DNA of 64,000 nt from Candidatus Latescibacterota bacterium (lineage in GTDB: Bacteria; Krumholzibacteriota; Krumholzibacteriia; G020349025). The stretch's first letter is position 1; every line of letters begins with the position of its first letter. A model generated the notes under the pieces. That model was not told the origin of the DNA. It saw nothing but the letters and a program-made list of their open reading frames with translations, and searched no databases. Where the stretch lies: the NCBI GenBank assembly GCA_020349025.1, contig CP070763.1:3006106-3070105 (forward strand), read 5' to 3'. The position numbers were made by a program, and so were the translations under genes. This document shows, piece by piece, positions 23,442-32,667 of this stretch.

Positions 23442-26171
23442 ATGGATCGCAATCTCACCGTCCGCATGGTCACGATTCTTGTCATTCTCGGCATCTGTCT
23501 CTACCTGCTCTACCCCACGTACCAATACTTCACGCGCTATCGCAATCTCACCGAAGAGCAGGTGGCGGAGCTGTCGGAGACGGAGCGCCGCAACGCACGC
23601 GAAGTCCTGCAGAAATCGATGAAGCTGGGTCTCGACCTGCAGGGCGGCATGCATCTGGTCCTGGAGATCGACGAGGCGAGTCTCGGCGGGGGCGATCGGC
23701 GCGACGCACAGGATCGCGTCATGGAGATCCTCTCCACCCGCGTCGACCAGTTCGGCGTCACCGAGCCTACGATCACGCGCCAGGGGACCAACCGCATCCT
23801 GATGCAGCTCCCCGGTGTCGAGGATCCGGAGCGCGCCAAGGGACTGGTTGGTGACGTCGCCCAGCTCGAGTTCCGCATGGTGCGCGAGCAGGTGGAGATC
23901 GTGAACGTGGTGCAGGCGATCAACGATCTCCTCGTCGGCAAGGAGGCGGACGCCGATACGACGGCGGCTGCAGCCGACACCAGCGTGGCGCCCCCGATGG
24001 CAGCCGCCGACACCAGCAGCGCGAGCCCGGCCGATACGAGCGCGGTCGCAGCCGCGGACACGTCGATCCTCCCGGAGCTTCCCGACCTCCCGGGCTCCGA
24101 GCTGGAGGTCGCGGACTCGAATCAGTTCGGAGGTCTCTTCGTCGACCTCAACTTCGGAGCGCTCTACGCGCCCGATGATGGCTACCGGGTCGAGCGCGTG
24201 GAGGAATTCCTGCAGCGCGAGGACGTGCGCGCCGCGATCAACCGCACGGTCCCGAGGTCGGAGTTCCTCTGGAGCAGCGAGGATGGTCCCCTGACGCCGG
24301 ACGGTGTGCCGACGAAGCTGCTCTACCTCGTCAGCACCCAGGTCGATCTCAAAGGCGACCGGCTGCAGGACGCGCGCGCCGAGCCCGACCCGGACCGACC
24401 GGGCGGCCTGCAGGTGCGCTTCCGGCTCGACCGGCGCGGCGCACGCAAGTTCTCGCAGCTGACGGCGGACAACGTTGGCAAGCAGCTCTCGATCGTTCTC
24501 GATGGCGTCGTGAAGTCGGCGCCCTCCATCCGCGGCCGCATTCCGGGTGGTGAGGGGAGCATCTCGGGCTCCTTCACCGACGCCCAGGCGCGCGACCTGG
24601 CCATCGTCCTGCGCGCCGGTGCGCTGCCGGTGCAGCTGAGCATCGTCGAGGAGCGCACCGTCGGTCCCACGCTCGGAAGCGATTCGCTCAGCCGCGGGCT
24701 CACCGCGGCTCTCGTTGGTCTCGGCGTCACGATTCTCTTCCTGCTGATCTACTACCAGTTCGCCGGTCTGCTGGCGTCGCTCGCGGTGATCATGAACCTG
24801 GTCATCGTGCTGGCTGCCATGGCGACGCTGCGTGCGGCGCTGTCGCTGCCGGGGATCGCCGGGTTGGTCTTGGCGGTGGCGATGGCGGTAGATGCCAACG
24901 TTCTCATTTTCGAGCGCATCCGCGAAGAGCTCCGCAAGGCCAAGACGGTGACCGCCTCGGTCGATGCCGGCTACAAAAACGCACTTTCCGCGATCATCGA
25001 CTCGAACTTGACGACGCTGTTCGCCGGGATCGTGCTTCTCTATGCCGGCACCGGGCCGATCAAGGGCTTCGCGGTGACTCTGTGCATCGGCATCATCGCG
25101 TCGATGTTCACGGCTCTGTTCGTGACGCGATTCGCGTTTGACGCCATCACGCACCGGCGCCGCCTCAAGAAGCTCGCCATCGGCTCTTTCCGTCTCGTCG
25201 GCGACACCGCCATCGACTTCATCGGCAAGCGCCGCAGCAGCTTCGTGCTCTCGACCATCGTCATTCTCGTCGGTCTCGGATCGATCGCCGTGCGCGGCGG
25301 CATCCGCCTCGGTGTCGACTTCACCGGTGGCGTGCAGGTCGAGGTGGCGATCGAAGAGAACGTCGGCGAGGTCGTGGACATCGGGCGCGTGCGCGACGCC
25401 GTCGCGGCTGCGGGCTACGACAACCGCAACATCCAACAGGTGGGTGGCGCCGAGCAGAACCACTTCCTGATCCACCTGCAGACGGTCGAGGAGCGCTCTC
25501 TGTCGCCGGATGAAGCCGAGGCACAGGAGGGGGAGTCCTCCACGATCGCCACCACGACGTCGGAGCGCATCCTGCAGTCGTTGCGCGACGAGTTCGCCGG
25601 TGCGGTGACGCTGCGTTCCGTGGAATCGGTGGGACCCAAGGTGGGCAACGAGCTGCGCAACGCGGCCATCGAAGGGGTCCTGGCCGCGATGCTCCTCGTC
25701 GTTCTCTACGTCGCCTGGAGATTCGAGTTCCGCTACGGCGTCGCCACGCTCGCGGCAGTGGCACACGACGTCCTGGTGACGCTCGGCCTCTTCTCCCTCT
25801 TCAACAAGGAGATGACGCTCAGCATCGTGGCGGCGCTCCTGACGCTCGTTGGATACTCGGTGAACGACACGATCGTCATCTTCGACCGCATCCGCGAGGA
25901 GCTGAAGCAGAAGCAGCGCCGGGAGAGCTTCGAGAGCATCTTCAACGCCGGCATCAACAAGACGCTGACGCGTACGATTCTGACCAGCTTCACCACGCTC
26001 TTCGTCCTCGTGTCGTTGCTCGTGTATGGCGGTGAGGTCATCCACGACTTCGCCTGGGTCTTGATGATCGGGGTCATCGTCGGGACCTACTCCTCCATCT
26101 TCGTAGCGGCGCCGCTCGTGATCGTGTGGCAGAAGCGCCGTGCCGAACGCGAGGCACGCCGCGCCGCGTAG
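23442..26171 (+). CDS. secDF: Protein translocase subunit SecDF (fused)
   Basis: A 909-residue fusion of SecD and SecF, RND-type proteins that use the proton gradient to help SecYEG release exported proteins. The SecD half has a first helix at 7-27, then KLGLDLQGGMHLVLEID (the D1 motif), the long periplasmic P1 domain and five helices (about 405-575, with AMAVDANVLIFERIREE as the conserved D4-type motif). The SecF half starts near residue 575 with FIGKRRSSFV, then GVDFTGGVQV and the GYSVNDTIVIFDRIREE motif. An unusual Asp-Thr-Ser-Ala low-complexity insert with repeated ADTS units sits in P1 (about residues 167-206). GAGAGGAAG precedes the ATG, and a consensus promoter lies upstream. DUF456 follows after eight bases. 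Confidence 0.95.
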   Translation: MDRNLTVRMVTILVILGICLYLLYPTYQYFTRYRNLTEEQVAELSETERRNAREVLQKSMKLGLDLQGGMHLVLEIDEASLGGGDRRDAQDRVMEILSTRVDQFGVTEPTITRQGTNRILMQLPGVEDPERAKGLVGDVAQLEFRMVREQVEIVNVVQAINDLLVGKEADADTTAAAADTSVAPPMAAADTSSASPADTSAVAAADTSILPELPDLPGSELEVADSNQFGGLFVDLNFGALYAPDDGYRVERVEEFLQREDVRAAINRTVPRSEFLWSSEDGPLTPDGVPTKLLYLVSTQVDLKGDRLQDARAEPDPDRPGGLQVRFRLDRRGARKFSQLTADNVGKQLSIVLDGVVKSAPSIRGRIPGGEGSISGSFTDAQARDLAIVLRAGALPVQLSIVEERTVGPTLGSDSLSRGLTAALVGLGVTILFLLIYYQFAGLLASLAVIMNLVIVLAAMATLRAALSLPGIAGLVLAVAMAVDANVLIFERIREELRKAKTVTASVDAGYKNALSAIIDSNLTTLFAGIVLLYAGTGPIKGFAVTLCIGIIASMFTALFVTRFAFDAITHRRRLKKLAIGSFRLVGDTAIDFIGKRRSSFVLSTIVILVGLGSIAVRGGIRLGVDFTGGVQVEVAIEENVGEVVDIGRVRDAVAAAGYDNRNIQQVGGAEQNHFLIHLQTVEERSLSPDEAEAQEGESSTIATTTSERILQSLRDEFAGAVTLRSVESVGPKVGNELRNAAIEGVLAAMLLVVLYVAWRFEFRYGVATLAAVAHDVLVTLGLFSLFNKEMTLSIVAALLTLVGYSVNDTIVIFDRIREELKQKQRRESFESIFNAGINKTLTRTILTSFTTLFVLVSLLVYGGEVIHDFAWVLMIGVIVGTYSSIFVAAPLVIVWQKRRAEREARRAA

Positions 26172-26179
26172 GCGGGAGC

Positions 26180-26704
26180 ATGTCCGACGTCTTGGCGGTC
26201 GTAGGCAACGTTCTCTTCCTGATCGTCGGCGCTGTCGTCCTGCTGCTGCACGCCGTCGGGCTGCCCGCCAACTGGATCCTCCTCGGGCTGGCGTTCCTCT
26301 ACGCGCTCGTCACCGGCTTGTCGCCCGTCGGTTGGGGGACGCTTCTCGTGCTGGCGGCCCTCGCGGGCCTGGCAGAGCTGCTCGAGTTCGGCATCGGCGT
26401 CGGTTACACGGCGAAGCGCGGCGCCACACGTTGGGGCCTCGGGGGTGCCTTCGTCGGCGGCATCGGCGGCGGCGTCGCACTCTCCTCCGTCGTTCCCCCC
26501 TTCGGCAGCCTCGTCGGCGTCTTCCTCGGCTCCTTTCTCGGCGCCGTTCTCTTCGAGTACATCGCACAGGAACGGCTCGACGCGGCGCTCCGCTCCGGCC
26601 GCGCCGCCTTCTTCGGCCGCGTCTTCGGTGCCGTCGTCAAGACGATGTGCGGCTTCTGGATGTGGGGCGTCCTCGTCTGGCGCATCTTCTTCGCCCGCCC
26701 CTGA
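26180..26704 (+). CDS. DUF456 family membrane protein
   Basis: A 174-residue integral membrane protein with four or more helices. Diagnostic segments are PANWILLGLAFLYALVTG, ELLEFGIGVGYTAKRGATRW and a Gly-rich run (GGAFVGGIGGGVA) followed by PFGSLVGVFLGSFLGAVLFE, all typical of DUF456. The Gly-rich repeats resemble glycine-zipper packing. The family occurs widely in Actinobacteria and FCB bacteria; its function is not established. The ATG at 26180 follows GGCGGGAGC and sits eight bases after the secDF stop, so it is co-transcribed with secDF. Confidence 0.85.
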   Translation: MSDVLAVVGNVLFLIVGAVVLLLHAVGLPANWILLGLAFLYALVTGLSPVGWGTLLVLAALAGLAELLEFGIGVGYTAKRGATRWGLGGAFVGGIGGGVALSSVVPPFGSLVGVFLGSFLGAVLFEYIAQERLDAALRSGRAAFFGRVFGAVVKTMCGFWMWGVLVWRIFFARP

Positions 26705-26740
26705 ACGCGGTTCTTCCGAGGCCACGCACGAGGGAGAAAC

Positions 26741-28282
26741 ATGGCACGCGGCTTCTGGAATCGTGTGACACTGCATCCGCTCCTGTTTGCGGTCCATCCG
26801 GCGCTGTTCCTGTACGCGCACAACCTGGGGCAGCTCGAGTTCGGCGACGTGCTTCGAAGCGCGGCGGGAACTCTCCTGTTCGCGGCGCTGGGCTTCGCGT
26901 TGCTGTACCTCCTGCTGCGGAACGTCCACAAGGCCGCCGTCGGCGTCAGCATTCCGCTGTTGCTCTACTTCTCGCTGAATCGCCTGCGCGACTCGGTTGC
27001 CGGCACCATACCGCCCGTCGTCGTGGTGCTTCTGGATGCGACATTGCTCCTGCTGCTCGTCGTGTGGTTGCGGCGGGCGAGGAGTTCGTTCCAGTGGGCC
27101 ACAGCCGTGTTCAACGTGTTCGGGCTGGTTCTCGTTGCTCTACCCGCCTTCACGATCGTGCGCCACGAACTCACCGTCGTGCGAACGCTCGAGGGCATGC
27201 ATCAGCAGGCGGATCGCGAACAGGGGTCAGCTCAGCCAGCCGGCGTTCAGCCGGACATCTATCTGATCCTGCTCGACGGCTATGCGCGGGCGGACGTCCT
27301 GCGTGAAATGTACGACTACGACAACAGCACCTTCCTGGAGGCGTTGAGGGCGAACGGCTTCTACGTCGCCGACGAGGCGATCGCAAACTACTGCCAAACG
27401 GGTCTGGCTCTAAGCGCGGTGTTGAGCACGCAATACCTCGACAGCCTCGTGGCGCGCATCGGCACGACCACGCGCAGCCACGAACCGCTCGCCGAGATGA
27501 TCGAGAACGGCTCCGTGATCCGCGACCTGAGAAGGCGCGGCTATCAGGTGATCGCGTTCGAGAGCGGCTACCATGAGACGGAGCTGGAGAGCGCGGACAT
27601 CATCCTGAGCCCCAAAGACCCGGAGGCTTCGACCGCGGTCACGACCGACCCGCGCAAACGACACGTGAGGGCGAAGCAGGCGCACCGGAGGATCGTTTTG
27701 AACATCCTCGATCAGCTCGGCGACGTTGCCGCCCGCTACCCATCGCCCAAGTTCGTGTATGCCCACGTCGCAACGCCGCACCCACCGTTCGTGTTTGGCG
27801 CCAATGGCGAACAGACGAGTACGGTTCTGTTCACCAATCATGATGGCGACCGCATCGTCGGGCGGGGCAAGTTGTCGCACGAGCAGTACCGCGCCTACTA
27901 CCGCAACCAGGTGACCTTTGTCAGCCGACGCATCACACCGGCGATCGAGCAGATCCTCGCCGACTCCTCGACGCCACCCGTGATCCTGCTGTTTGGAGAC
28001 CATGGGCCACGTTCGGAGCTTTATTGGCGTAGCGTCCCACGCACGAACATGTGGGAGTGCATGGGGATCCTCAACGCCTACCATCTGCCGGGGGGCACGT
28101 CTCGCCTCTACCCCTCGATCAGCCCGGTGAACAGCTTCCGCGTCGTCTTCGATCAGGTGTTCGGGGTGCCGCAAGTTCTCCTCGACGACCGCGCCTACTT
28201 TTCCACGGACCATCGCCTGTATGAGTTTCATGATGTCACCGAGCGTGCGCGTCAGCGCCCGAAAACCGAGAGTGATGGCTGA
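26741..28282 (+). CDS. Membrane-anchored sulfatase/alkaline-phosphatase-fold protein
   Basis: A 513-residue protein with five predicted helices in the first ~140 residues and a large extracytoplasmic domain. That domain opens with DIYLILLDGYARADVLREMY, the first metal-site segment of the alkaline-phosphatase superfamily. It later shows AHVATPHPPFVFG and LLFGDHGPRSE, the closing metal-ligand segment. The layout recalls LtaS- and phosphoethanolamine-transferase-like enzymes that modify surface glycans or lipids. The usual nucleophile position (Thr/Ser/Cys) after the first Asp is not obvious; AIANYCQTGLALSAVLS is the likely region, as the family nucleophile sits in a similar loop. Its stop overlaps the next gene. 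Substrate unknown; a surface polymer is a reasonable guess. Confidence 0.7.
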   Translation: MARGFWNRVTLHPLLFAVHPALFLYAHNLGQLEFGDVLRSAAGTLLFAALGFALLYLLLRNVHKAAVGVSIPLLLYFSLNRLRDSVAGTIPPVVVVLLDATLLLLLVVWLRRARSSFQWATAVFNVFGLVLVALPAFTIVRHELTVVRTLEGMHQQADREQGSAQPAGVQPDIYLILLDGYARADVLREMYDYDNSTFLEALRANGFYVADEAIANYCQTGLALSAVLSTQYLDSLVARIGTTTRSHEPLAEMIENGSVIRDLRRRGYQVIAFESGYHETELESADIILSPKDPEASTAVTTDPRKRHVRAKQAHRRIVLNILDQLGDVAARYPSPKFVYAHVATPHPPFVFGANGEQTSTVLFTNHDGDRIVGRGKLSHEQYRAYYRNQVTFVSRRITPAIEQILADSSTPPVILLFGDHGPRSELYWRSVPRTNMWECMGILNAYHLPGGTSRLYPSISPVNSFRVVFDQVFGVPQVLLDDRAYFSTDHRLYEFHDVTERARQRPKTESDG

Positions 28283-30491
28283 CTGGCGGATACATCCTGG
28301 AGCGCCAAGCGCAGCGCCGCGATTGCTCCCCTTCCTCCACCTGATCGTGAGCTTCGGTTTGGTCGTTGGATGCGGCCGCAAGCACGACGGGGAGTCGTTT
28401 CGCTGGCGCAGTGAGCCCGCCACCGTCACGCCGGCGGGCGGTCCCGCGGCGAGCGCCAGTCTCCTGCTCGGCGATGACACGAGCTGGATTGCGGTCGAAG
28501 CGGTAGACGATCGTGGCGCTCGCGAAGTGCGTCTCTTGCGTCTCGATGCGCCAGACGTTGCCAGGGCTCGATTCCCTGGCAGCGCTCCCAGTCTGGCACG
28601 GAGCGCCGGCGGACACGTGATTCTCTGTCACCTCGAGCCCGGCCCCGAGTCGCGGGTGGTGTGCCGGGCGGGTGACGCGGAGGCCACAAGCTGGGCAGGT
28701 CCAACGCGCGTTTCGACACGCGACGGCGAGCACGCGCTTGGCAACGGCCGCTTGATTCGCGCGGCGAGCGGTGCGCTCCTGATCCCGGCGGTGTGGGGAG
28801 CTTCGACGCTGGAGCCGGCTTCGCCGGCTGCCGCGGGCTCTCCCGCTTCCGTTGCGCGTGCGTCCAGCGGCGACTCGGCGACCTCGCAAGAGATCGTGTT
28901 GTATGCGTCTCATGACGATGGGGCGTCTTGGTTCGAGGCGGGGGCGTTTCCTGCGCCGGGCGCCGCCGATCCCGTGCTGGCCGAAGCCGCAGGCGACTCG
29001 CTTGTTCTCCTTTTCAGGAAGCGCGACCAGCTCTTGCGGCGTGCCTCAGGTGACGGCGGCCGAACCTGGACGCCGGCGGAACGCCTGGAGGTGAGGAGCG
29101 CTCGATCCTCTCCCGCCCTCCTCCAGGCGCCGCGCGACAAGCGCTTGCTTCTGGCCTGGGTGGAGCCCGATCCGGGCGGGACGTGGGCGGCTCCGGCGCT
29201 GCGCCCGTTGCGAATCGCCTTCTCGCACGACGCTGGGCGCACCTGGAGCGGCCACTGTCCCCTCCTCGTGCATCCCGGATGGACGCCCGCCGCACCGGCG
29301 CTGGCGCGGTCCGGAGCGCGTTTCGGTGTGGTTTACGCTGAGCGGACGGCTGGGTCGGAAGCCATCACGTGTCGCGTCGACCCGATCGCACAGCTCGAGC
29401 GCGCGTGCGCGCTCCCCGACGCAGAGGAGGCCCGAGCCCGTTACTCGCTCGACTCGCGCGCAGCACGCGAGGCGCTGAGGACGTTGTGCGCACACACGCT
29501 GGCGCGCCCGAGCCCGGACCCGCGTCTCTTCGTCGAGGCGTACTGCATGCGCGGATTCGTCGCCGCGTACGAAGCACTCGCAGGCCACGATTCCGAGGCG
29601 CCAGCCTGGTTCGCTCGCGACACCTTGCTGTCACGCGCCATCGCCTTTGCCGATCGCATGGTCGAGACCCAGAGTCGGCTCGGGTACTGGTCGCTTGGCT
29701 ATACCGCCGTCTACTTCGCCGATCTCGGCGCGGCCATGGGACTGTTCGCGGCCCTCGACCCGTACATCGACGTGCCGCGGCGTGCGGCCTACCTGCAGGC
29801 GGGCCAGGCGTTTGCGGCCGCGATGCAACGCGACCACGCATTCCTCGACGACGGCGCAGTCGCCACCGGCTGGCGCGCTTCGATTGCGACTCTCGAGCAA
29901 ACCTCCGAACGCGGTTTCCTTCCGCGTCTCGAACGCAGGCCTTACTTGGTGAGCACCTCGCTTGCCGGCGTCGAGGTGCATGCTTGGCTGTTCCGACACC
30001 TCCGAGATCCACACTATCGAGATCGCGCCCTGGCGGCGCTCGAGTTCACGTTGACGCAACTGCAGCCGAACGGTTCTCTGCCGCGCCAGGGGACGCTCGA
30101 AGGGAGAATGCGCGTCGCCGCCTATGTGCAAGAAGGGTGGATGGCGGCCGACATTCTGCTCGAGGACGACGCCATCCTCGAGAAGCTGCGCGTCGCGCTG
30201 CAGCCGCACGTGCGCTGGCTCCTGCGCACGCAACGAGACGATGGCACCTGGGACACCGGGGCCGAAGGGGAGTTCGCGCGCACGGCGGCGATTCTCGATT
30301 TCCTCATCTGGTACGACCAACGCTGCGAGCCGAACCGCGACGTGCAGCGCGCGGTTCGCCGCGGCAGCCGCGCCTATCTGGACCCTGCACGTTGGCCGTG
30401 GCTCTTCGGCGACGGGGAGCACCATGCCGTGCTGCGCGCCATCGCGGGCCGGCCCCTGGCCGCAATGGCCGCCGAACGCTACTTCTTCTGA
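28275..30491 (+). CDS. Lipoprotein: sialidase-like propeller plus alpha/alpha toroid domain
   Basis: A 738-residue lipoprotein with lipobox LVVGC (Cys33). The N-terminal half (about 45-400) carries Asp-box motifs of BNR/sialidase propellers: SHDDGASW, SGDGGRTW and SHDAGRTW. The C-terminal half (about 430-735) is helical with repeated RDPHYRDRALAALEFTLTQL and WLLRTQRDDGTWDTG, as in six-hairpin (alpha/alpha)6 glycosidases and related sugar-processing proteins. The combination suggests binding or cleavage of a surface or environmental glycan outside the cell. Catalytic residues cannot be named. The ATG at 28275 overlaps the end of the upstream sulfatase-fold gene by eight bases, so the two are translationally coupled and may act on the same polymer. 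Confidence 0.65.
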   Translation: MADWRIHPGAPSAAPRLLPFLHLIVSFGLVVGCGRKHDGESFRWRSEPATVTPAGGPAASASLLLGDDTSWIAVEAVDDRGAREVRLLRLDAPDVARARFPGSAPSLARSAGGHVILCHLEPGPESRVVCRAGDAEATSWAGPTRVSTRDGEHALGNGRLIRAASGALLIPAVWGASTLEPASPAAAGSPASVARASSGDSATSQEIVLYASHDDGASWFEAGAFPAPGAADPVLAEAAGDSLVLLFRKRDQLLRRASGDGGRTWTPAERLEVRSARSSPALLQAPRDKRLLLAWVEPDPGGTWAAPALRPLRIAFSHDAGRTWSGHCPLLVHPGWTPAAPALARSGARFGVVYAERTAGSEAITCRVDPIAQLERACALPDAEEARARYSLDSRAAREALRTLCAHTLARPSPDPRLFVEAYCMRGFVAAYEALAGHDSEAPAWFARDTLLSRAIAFADRMVETQSRLGYWSLGYTAVYFADLGAAMGLFAALDPYIDVPRRAAYLQAGQAFAAAMQRDHAFLDDGAVATGWRASIATLEQTSERGFLPRLERRPYLVSTSLAGVEVHAWLFRHLRDPHYRDRALAALEFTLTQLQPNGSLPRQGTLEGRMRVAAYVQEGWMAADILLEDDAILEKLRVALQPHVRWLLRTQRDDGTWDTGAEGEFARTAAILDFLIWYDQRCEPNRDVQRAVRRGSRAYLDPARWPWLFGDGEHHAVLRAIAGRPLAAMAAERYFF

Positions 30492-30574
30492 TCGCGTCGT
30501 TCGCCGCGACGCTTGCGCGCGCCAACCTCAGTCTGCGAAGCGACCGAAGCGTCAAGACGAAAAGTGCACGGCGG

Positions 30575-31927
30575 TCAGGAAGTGCGTCGGCGCCCGTTGC
30601 GCGCCCGTTGCCGCAGCAGATCCTTGCCGCACCAGGCGCAGAAGTCCCAGTAGTCGTTGGCAACGGAGTTGCGACAGCCGGGGCAGCGCTCGCGCAGCTG
30701 GCGGCTGCGCCAGGGGCGCAAGCGGCTGTTGCACCAGGGGCAGTAGTTCATGTGCGGCAGCAGGCGCCAATCGCCACAGCGGCTGCAGCGGCCGGCGTAG
30801 CGCGGGTCGCGACTCGGGACGTTGGAGACGTTGTCGAAGCCGGCGCCGTAGCACCAGGGGCAGTAGCGCCAGTCGTCGTAGACGCCGTGTTCGCAGCGCA
30901 CGCAGACGCTGGGGAAGCGCGTGATGGTGGCGAAGGAGTTGTTCCCATAGCCGCACCAGGGGCAGAAGAGCATGAACTCCGAGATCGAGTTGCAGCACTT
31001 GTGGCAGCGGTAATCCAGCTGCAGATGGCGCTCGTAACGCTTCTCGAAATCGCGAGCGCGATACTCGCGCCAGGTGAGCCGCTTCTCCGGGCGCACGAGA
31101 CCCGGCGAGCTGCCGTTGGCGAGCTCCGGAACCGCCACGCGCACGGCGCGCAGCATGGCGCCCGCGTTGCGATAGCGTTTTTCGAGATCGAAGCTGGCGG
31201 CGCGACGGATGACGCGCACGAGGGCGGCGGGCACGCGCGACTCGAACACTTCGTGCCTCTCGAACGGCCAACGCAGGGGCCACCGCGGCAGCACCCGCGT
31301 CACCATCTCGTAGAAGACGAGCGCCATGGCAAACACGTCGGACGCGTACGTGGGACGCCCGTAGGCCTGCTCCGGGGCGCGGTAGCTCGGCGTTCCAGTC
31401 ACCGTCGTGTGCGTGACCGGGGTGTCCATGAGGCGCGACACACCGAAGTCGGTGATCTTCACGCGCCCATCGCGCCACACCAGGATGTTCTCCGGCTTGA
31501 CGTCGCGGTGGATGACGCCGTTGTCGTGCGCGTAGGCGAGTGCCTCGAGAATCTGATCGAGAACGTGCAGCGAGTACTTCACCGGGCGCGCGCGCTCGTA
31601 GGCGTCGAAGAGGGTGCGCTCGCCGAGCTCCGTGACCATGATGAAACGGTCGCGCACGATCTCGGCCGTCTTCAGGCGCACGATGTTTTTGTGATCGAGT
31701 CGCGAGATGATCCGGACTTCGTTGCGGAACGCCGATGGGTTGGTTTCGACGATGCGCTGGGTGAAGACCTTCAACGCCACGCGCACGCCTTCGACGGTAT
31801 CGTAGGCTTGATACACGTCGGCAAAGCCGCCGCCACCGAGCAGCTTCTCGATGCGGTACTTGTGCAACATGTCGCCGCGGCGAAGCGACCGCTTGCCGCG
31901 TCGGTTTCGGGCCGAGATCGCAGGCAT
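30575..31927 (-). CDS. Hanks-type Ser/Thr protein kinase with four C-terminal zinc ribbons
   Basis: About 450 residues, no membrane segment, so cytoplasmic. The kinase domain (about 22-270) is complete: LGGGGFADVY glycine loop, VALKVF (Lys53), HRDVKPEN (Asp140), DFG (158-160), GTPSYRAPEQ. After a linker (about 271-303) come four CxxC-x10-14-CxxC zinc ribbons: CHKC/CPWC, CVRC/CPWC, CSRC/CPWC and CPGC/CAWC, spanning residues 306-431. Such ribbons usually bind nucleic acid or protein. The common membrane-bound kinase design with PASTA or TPR outside is absent. The ATG at 31927 is preferred over one at residue 20 because it leaves room for the basic head. It is divergent from the DUF4783-like gene at 32193. 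A PP2C phosphatase that could reverse its action lies at 57597. Confidence 0.9.
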   Translation of the reverse strand: MPAISARNRRGKRSLRRGDMLHKYRIEKLLGGGGFADVYQAYDTVEGVRVALKVFTQRIVETNPSAFRNEVRIISRLDHKNIVRLKTAEIVRDRFIMVTELGERTLFDAYERARPVKYSLHVLDQILEALAYAHDNGVIHRDVKPENILVWRDGRVKITDFGVSRLMDTPVTHTTVTGTPSYRAPEQAYGRPTYASDVFAMALVFYEMVTRVLPRWPLRWPFERHEVFESRVPAALVRVIRRAASFDLEKRYRNAGAMLRAVRVAVPELANGSSPGLVRPEKRLTWREYRARDFEKRYERHLQLDYRCHKCCNSISEFMLFCPWCGYGNNSFATITRFPSVCVRCEHGVYDDWRYCPWCYGAGFDNVSNVPSRDPRYAGRCSRCGDWRLLPHMNYCPWCNSRLRPWRSRQLRERCPGCRNSVANDYWDFCAWCGKDLLRQRARNGRRRTS

Positions 31928-32082
31928 ACGCAACTCTGTTGAGTGGAGCGGCAGCGCCGTCGGGGCGCCTGGCACGTGTCCCAATATAGCGCAATGGGAG
32001 CACGATGCGCAGTCTCGAGCGCCCGGAAAACAGCCCCTCCCGCCCCGGGGACGCCAAGCACGCCGCTTGGACCCCAATCATC

Positions 32083-32110
32083 CCAAGCAAGTTGCTCCAA
32101 GCAAGTTGCT
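32083..32110. repeat. Tandem 14-bp repeat with internal palindromes, operator candidate
   Basis: CCAAGCAAGTTGCT occurs twice in exact tandem (32083-32096, 32097-32110). Each copy contains the palindrome AGCAA-G-TTGCT. It lies in the divergent gap between the kinase (31927) and the small exported protein (32193). Confidence 0.5.
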
Positions 32111-32192
32111 GGCCCGCGGCGCGGCGTCGCGGCGACGGGTCCGCCAGGGTGATTTCGTTTACACTGGAGGACGTCCGGGTGAAGGGGGGCAC

Positions 32193-32642
32193 ATGATCAC
32201 CAAGCACCTGCAACGCTGCGTACCGGGGCTGCTCCTGCTGCTCTCCGGTGGGTCGCCGGCCATGGCTACGGAGGAGTCGACGCAGGCGGTGTTCCAGAGC
32301 ATTCAGACCGCCTGGGGACGCGGCGACGCGCGCAGCGTGCTGCGCCATTTCGGTGAGCGCAAAGTGTCCATTTCGCTGCCAGAGACTGACCGGGCGGGTG
32401 GCCGGTTTTCGCGCAACCAGGGTTACTTCATTCTCAAGAAGCATTTCGAAGCCACCCAGATTCTGCAGTTCCAATTCGTCGAGACGCGCCACCCGAGCGA
32501 CGCGCAGCGCCTGGCTGCTGCCCTGGCCTTGCGACGCTACCGGGAGCGCGGCGACGGCCGCGTGATCCAGGACTGGGTTCTCGTCACCCTCGTCTCGGAG
32601 GAGGAGCGCTGGGTCGTCTCCGAGATCAAGGCGCTGCCCTGA
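32193..32642 (+). CDS. Exported DUF4783-like protein
   Basis: A 149-residue protein with a signal peptide ending near AMA (residue 25). The mature part (TQAVFQSIQTAWGRGDARSV, SISLPET, GYFILKKHFEATQI, VLVTLVSEEERWVVSEIKAL) has an NTF2-like layout: a long helix, then curved strands. It resembles DUF4783 proteins of Bacteroidetes, which are small, exported and uncharacterised; the match is from memory of pattern and length. The ATG follows AAGGGGGGC. It precedes the giant histidine kinase by 25 bases and is probably co-transcribed. Two tandem palindromic 14-bp repeats lie upstream. Confidence 0.65.
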   Translation: MITKHLQRCVPGLLLLLSGGSPAMATEESTQAVFQSIQTAWGRGDARSVLRHFGERKVSISLPETDRAGGRFSRNQGYFILKKHFEATQILQFQFVETRHPSDAQRLAAALALRRYRERGDGRVIQDWVLVTLVSEEERWVVSEIKALP

Positions 32643-32667
32643 TCCGATCGCCAGACCTCCAGACACG

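Noticed and set aside
22785..26045. Minus-strand open frame of 1086 codons
   Set aside because: It lies opposite the deacetylase and secDF. The product is rich in Asp, Arg, His and Gln as expected for an antisense frame in GC-rich DNA.
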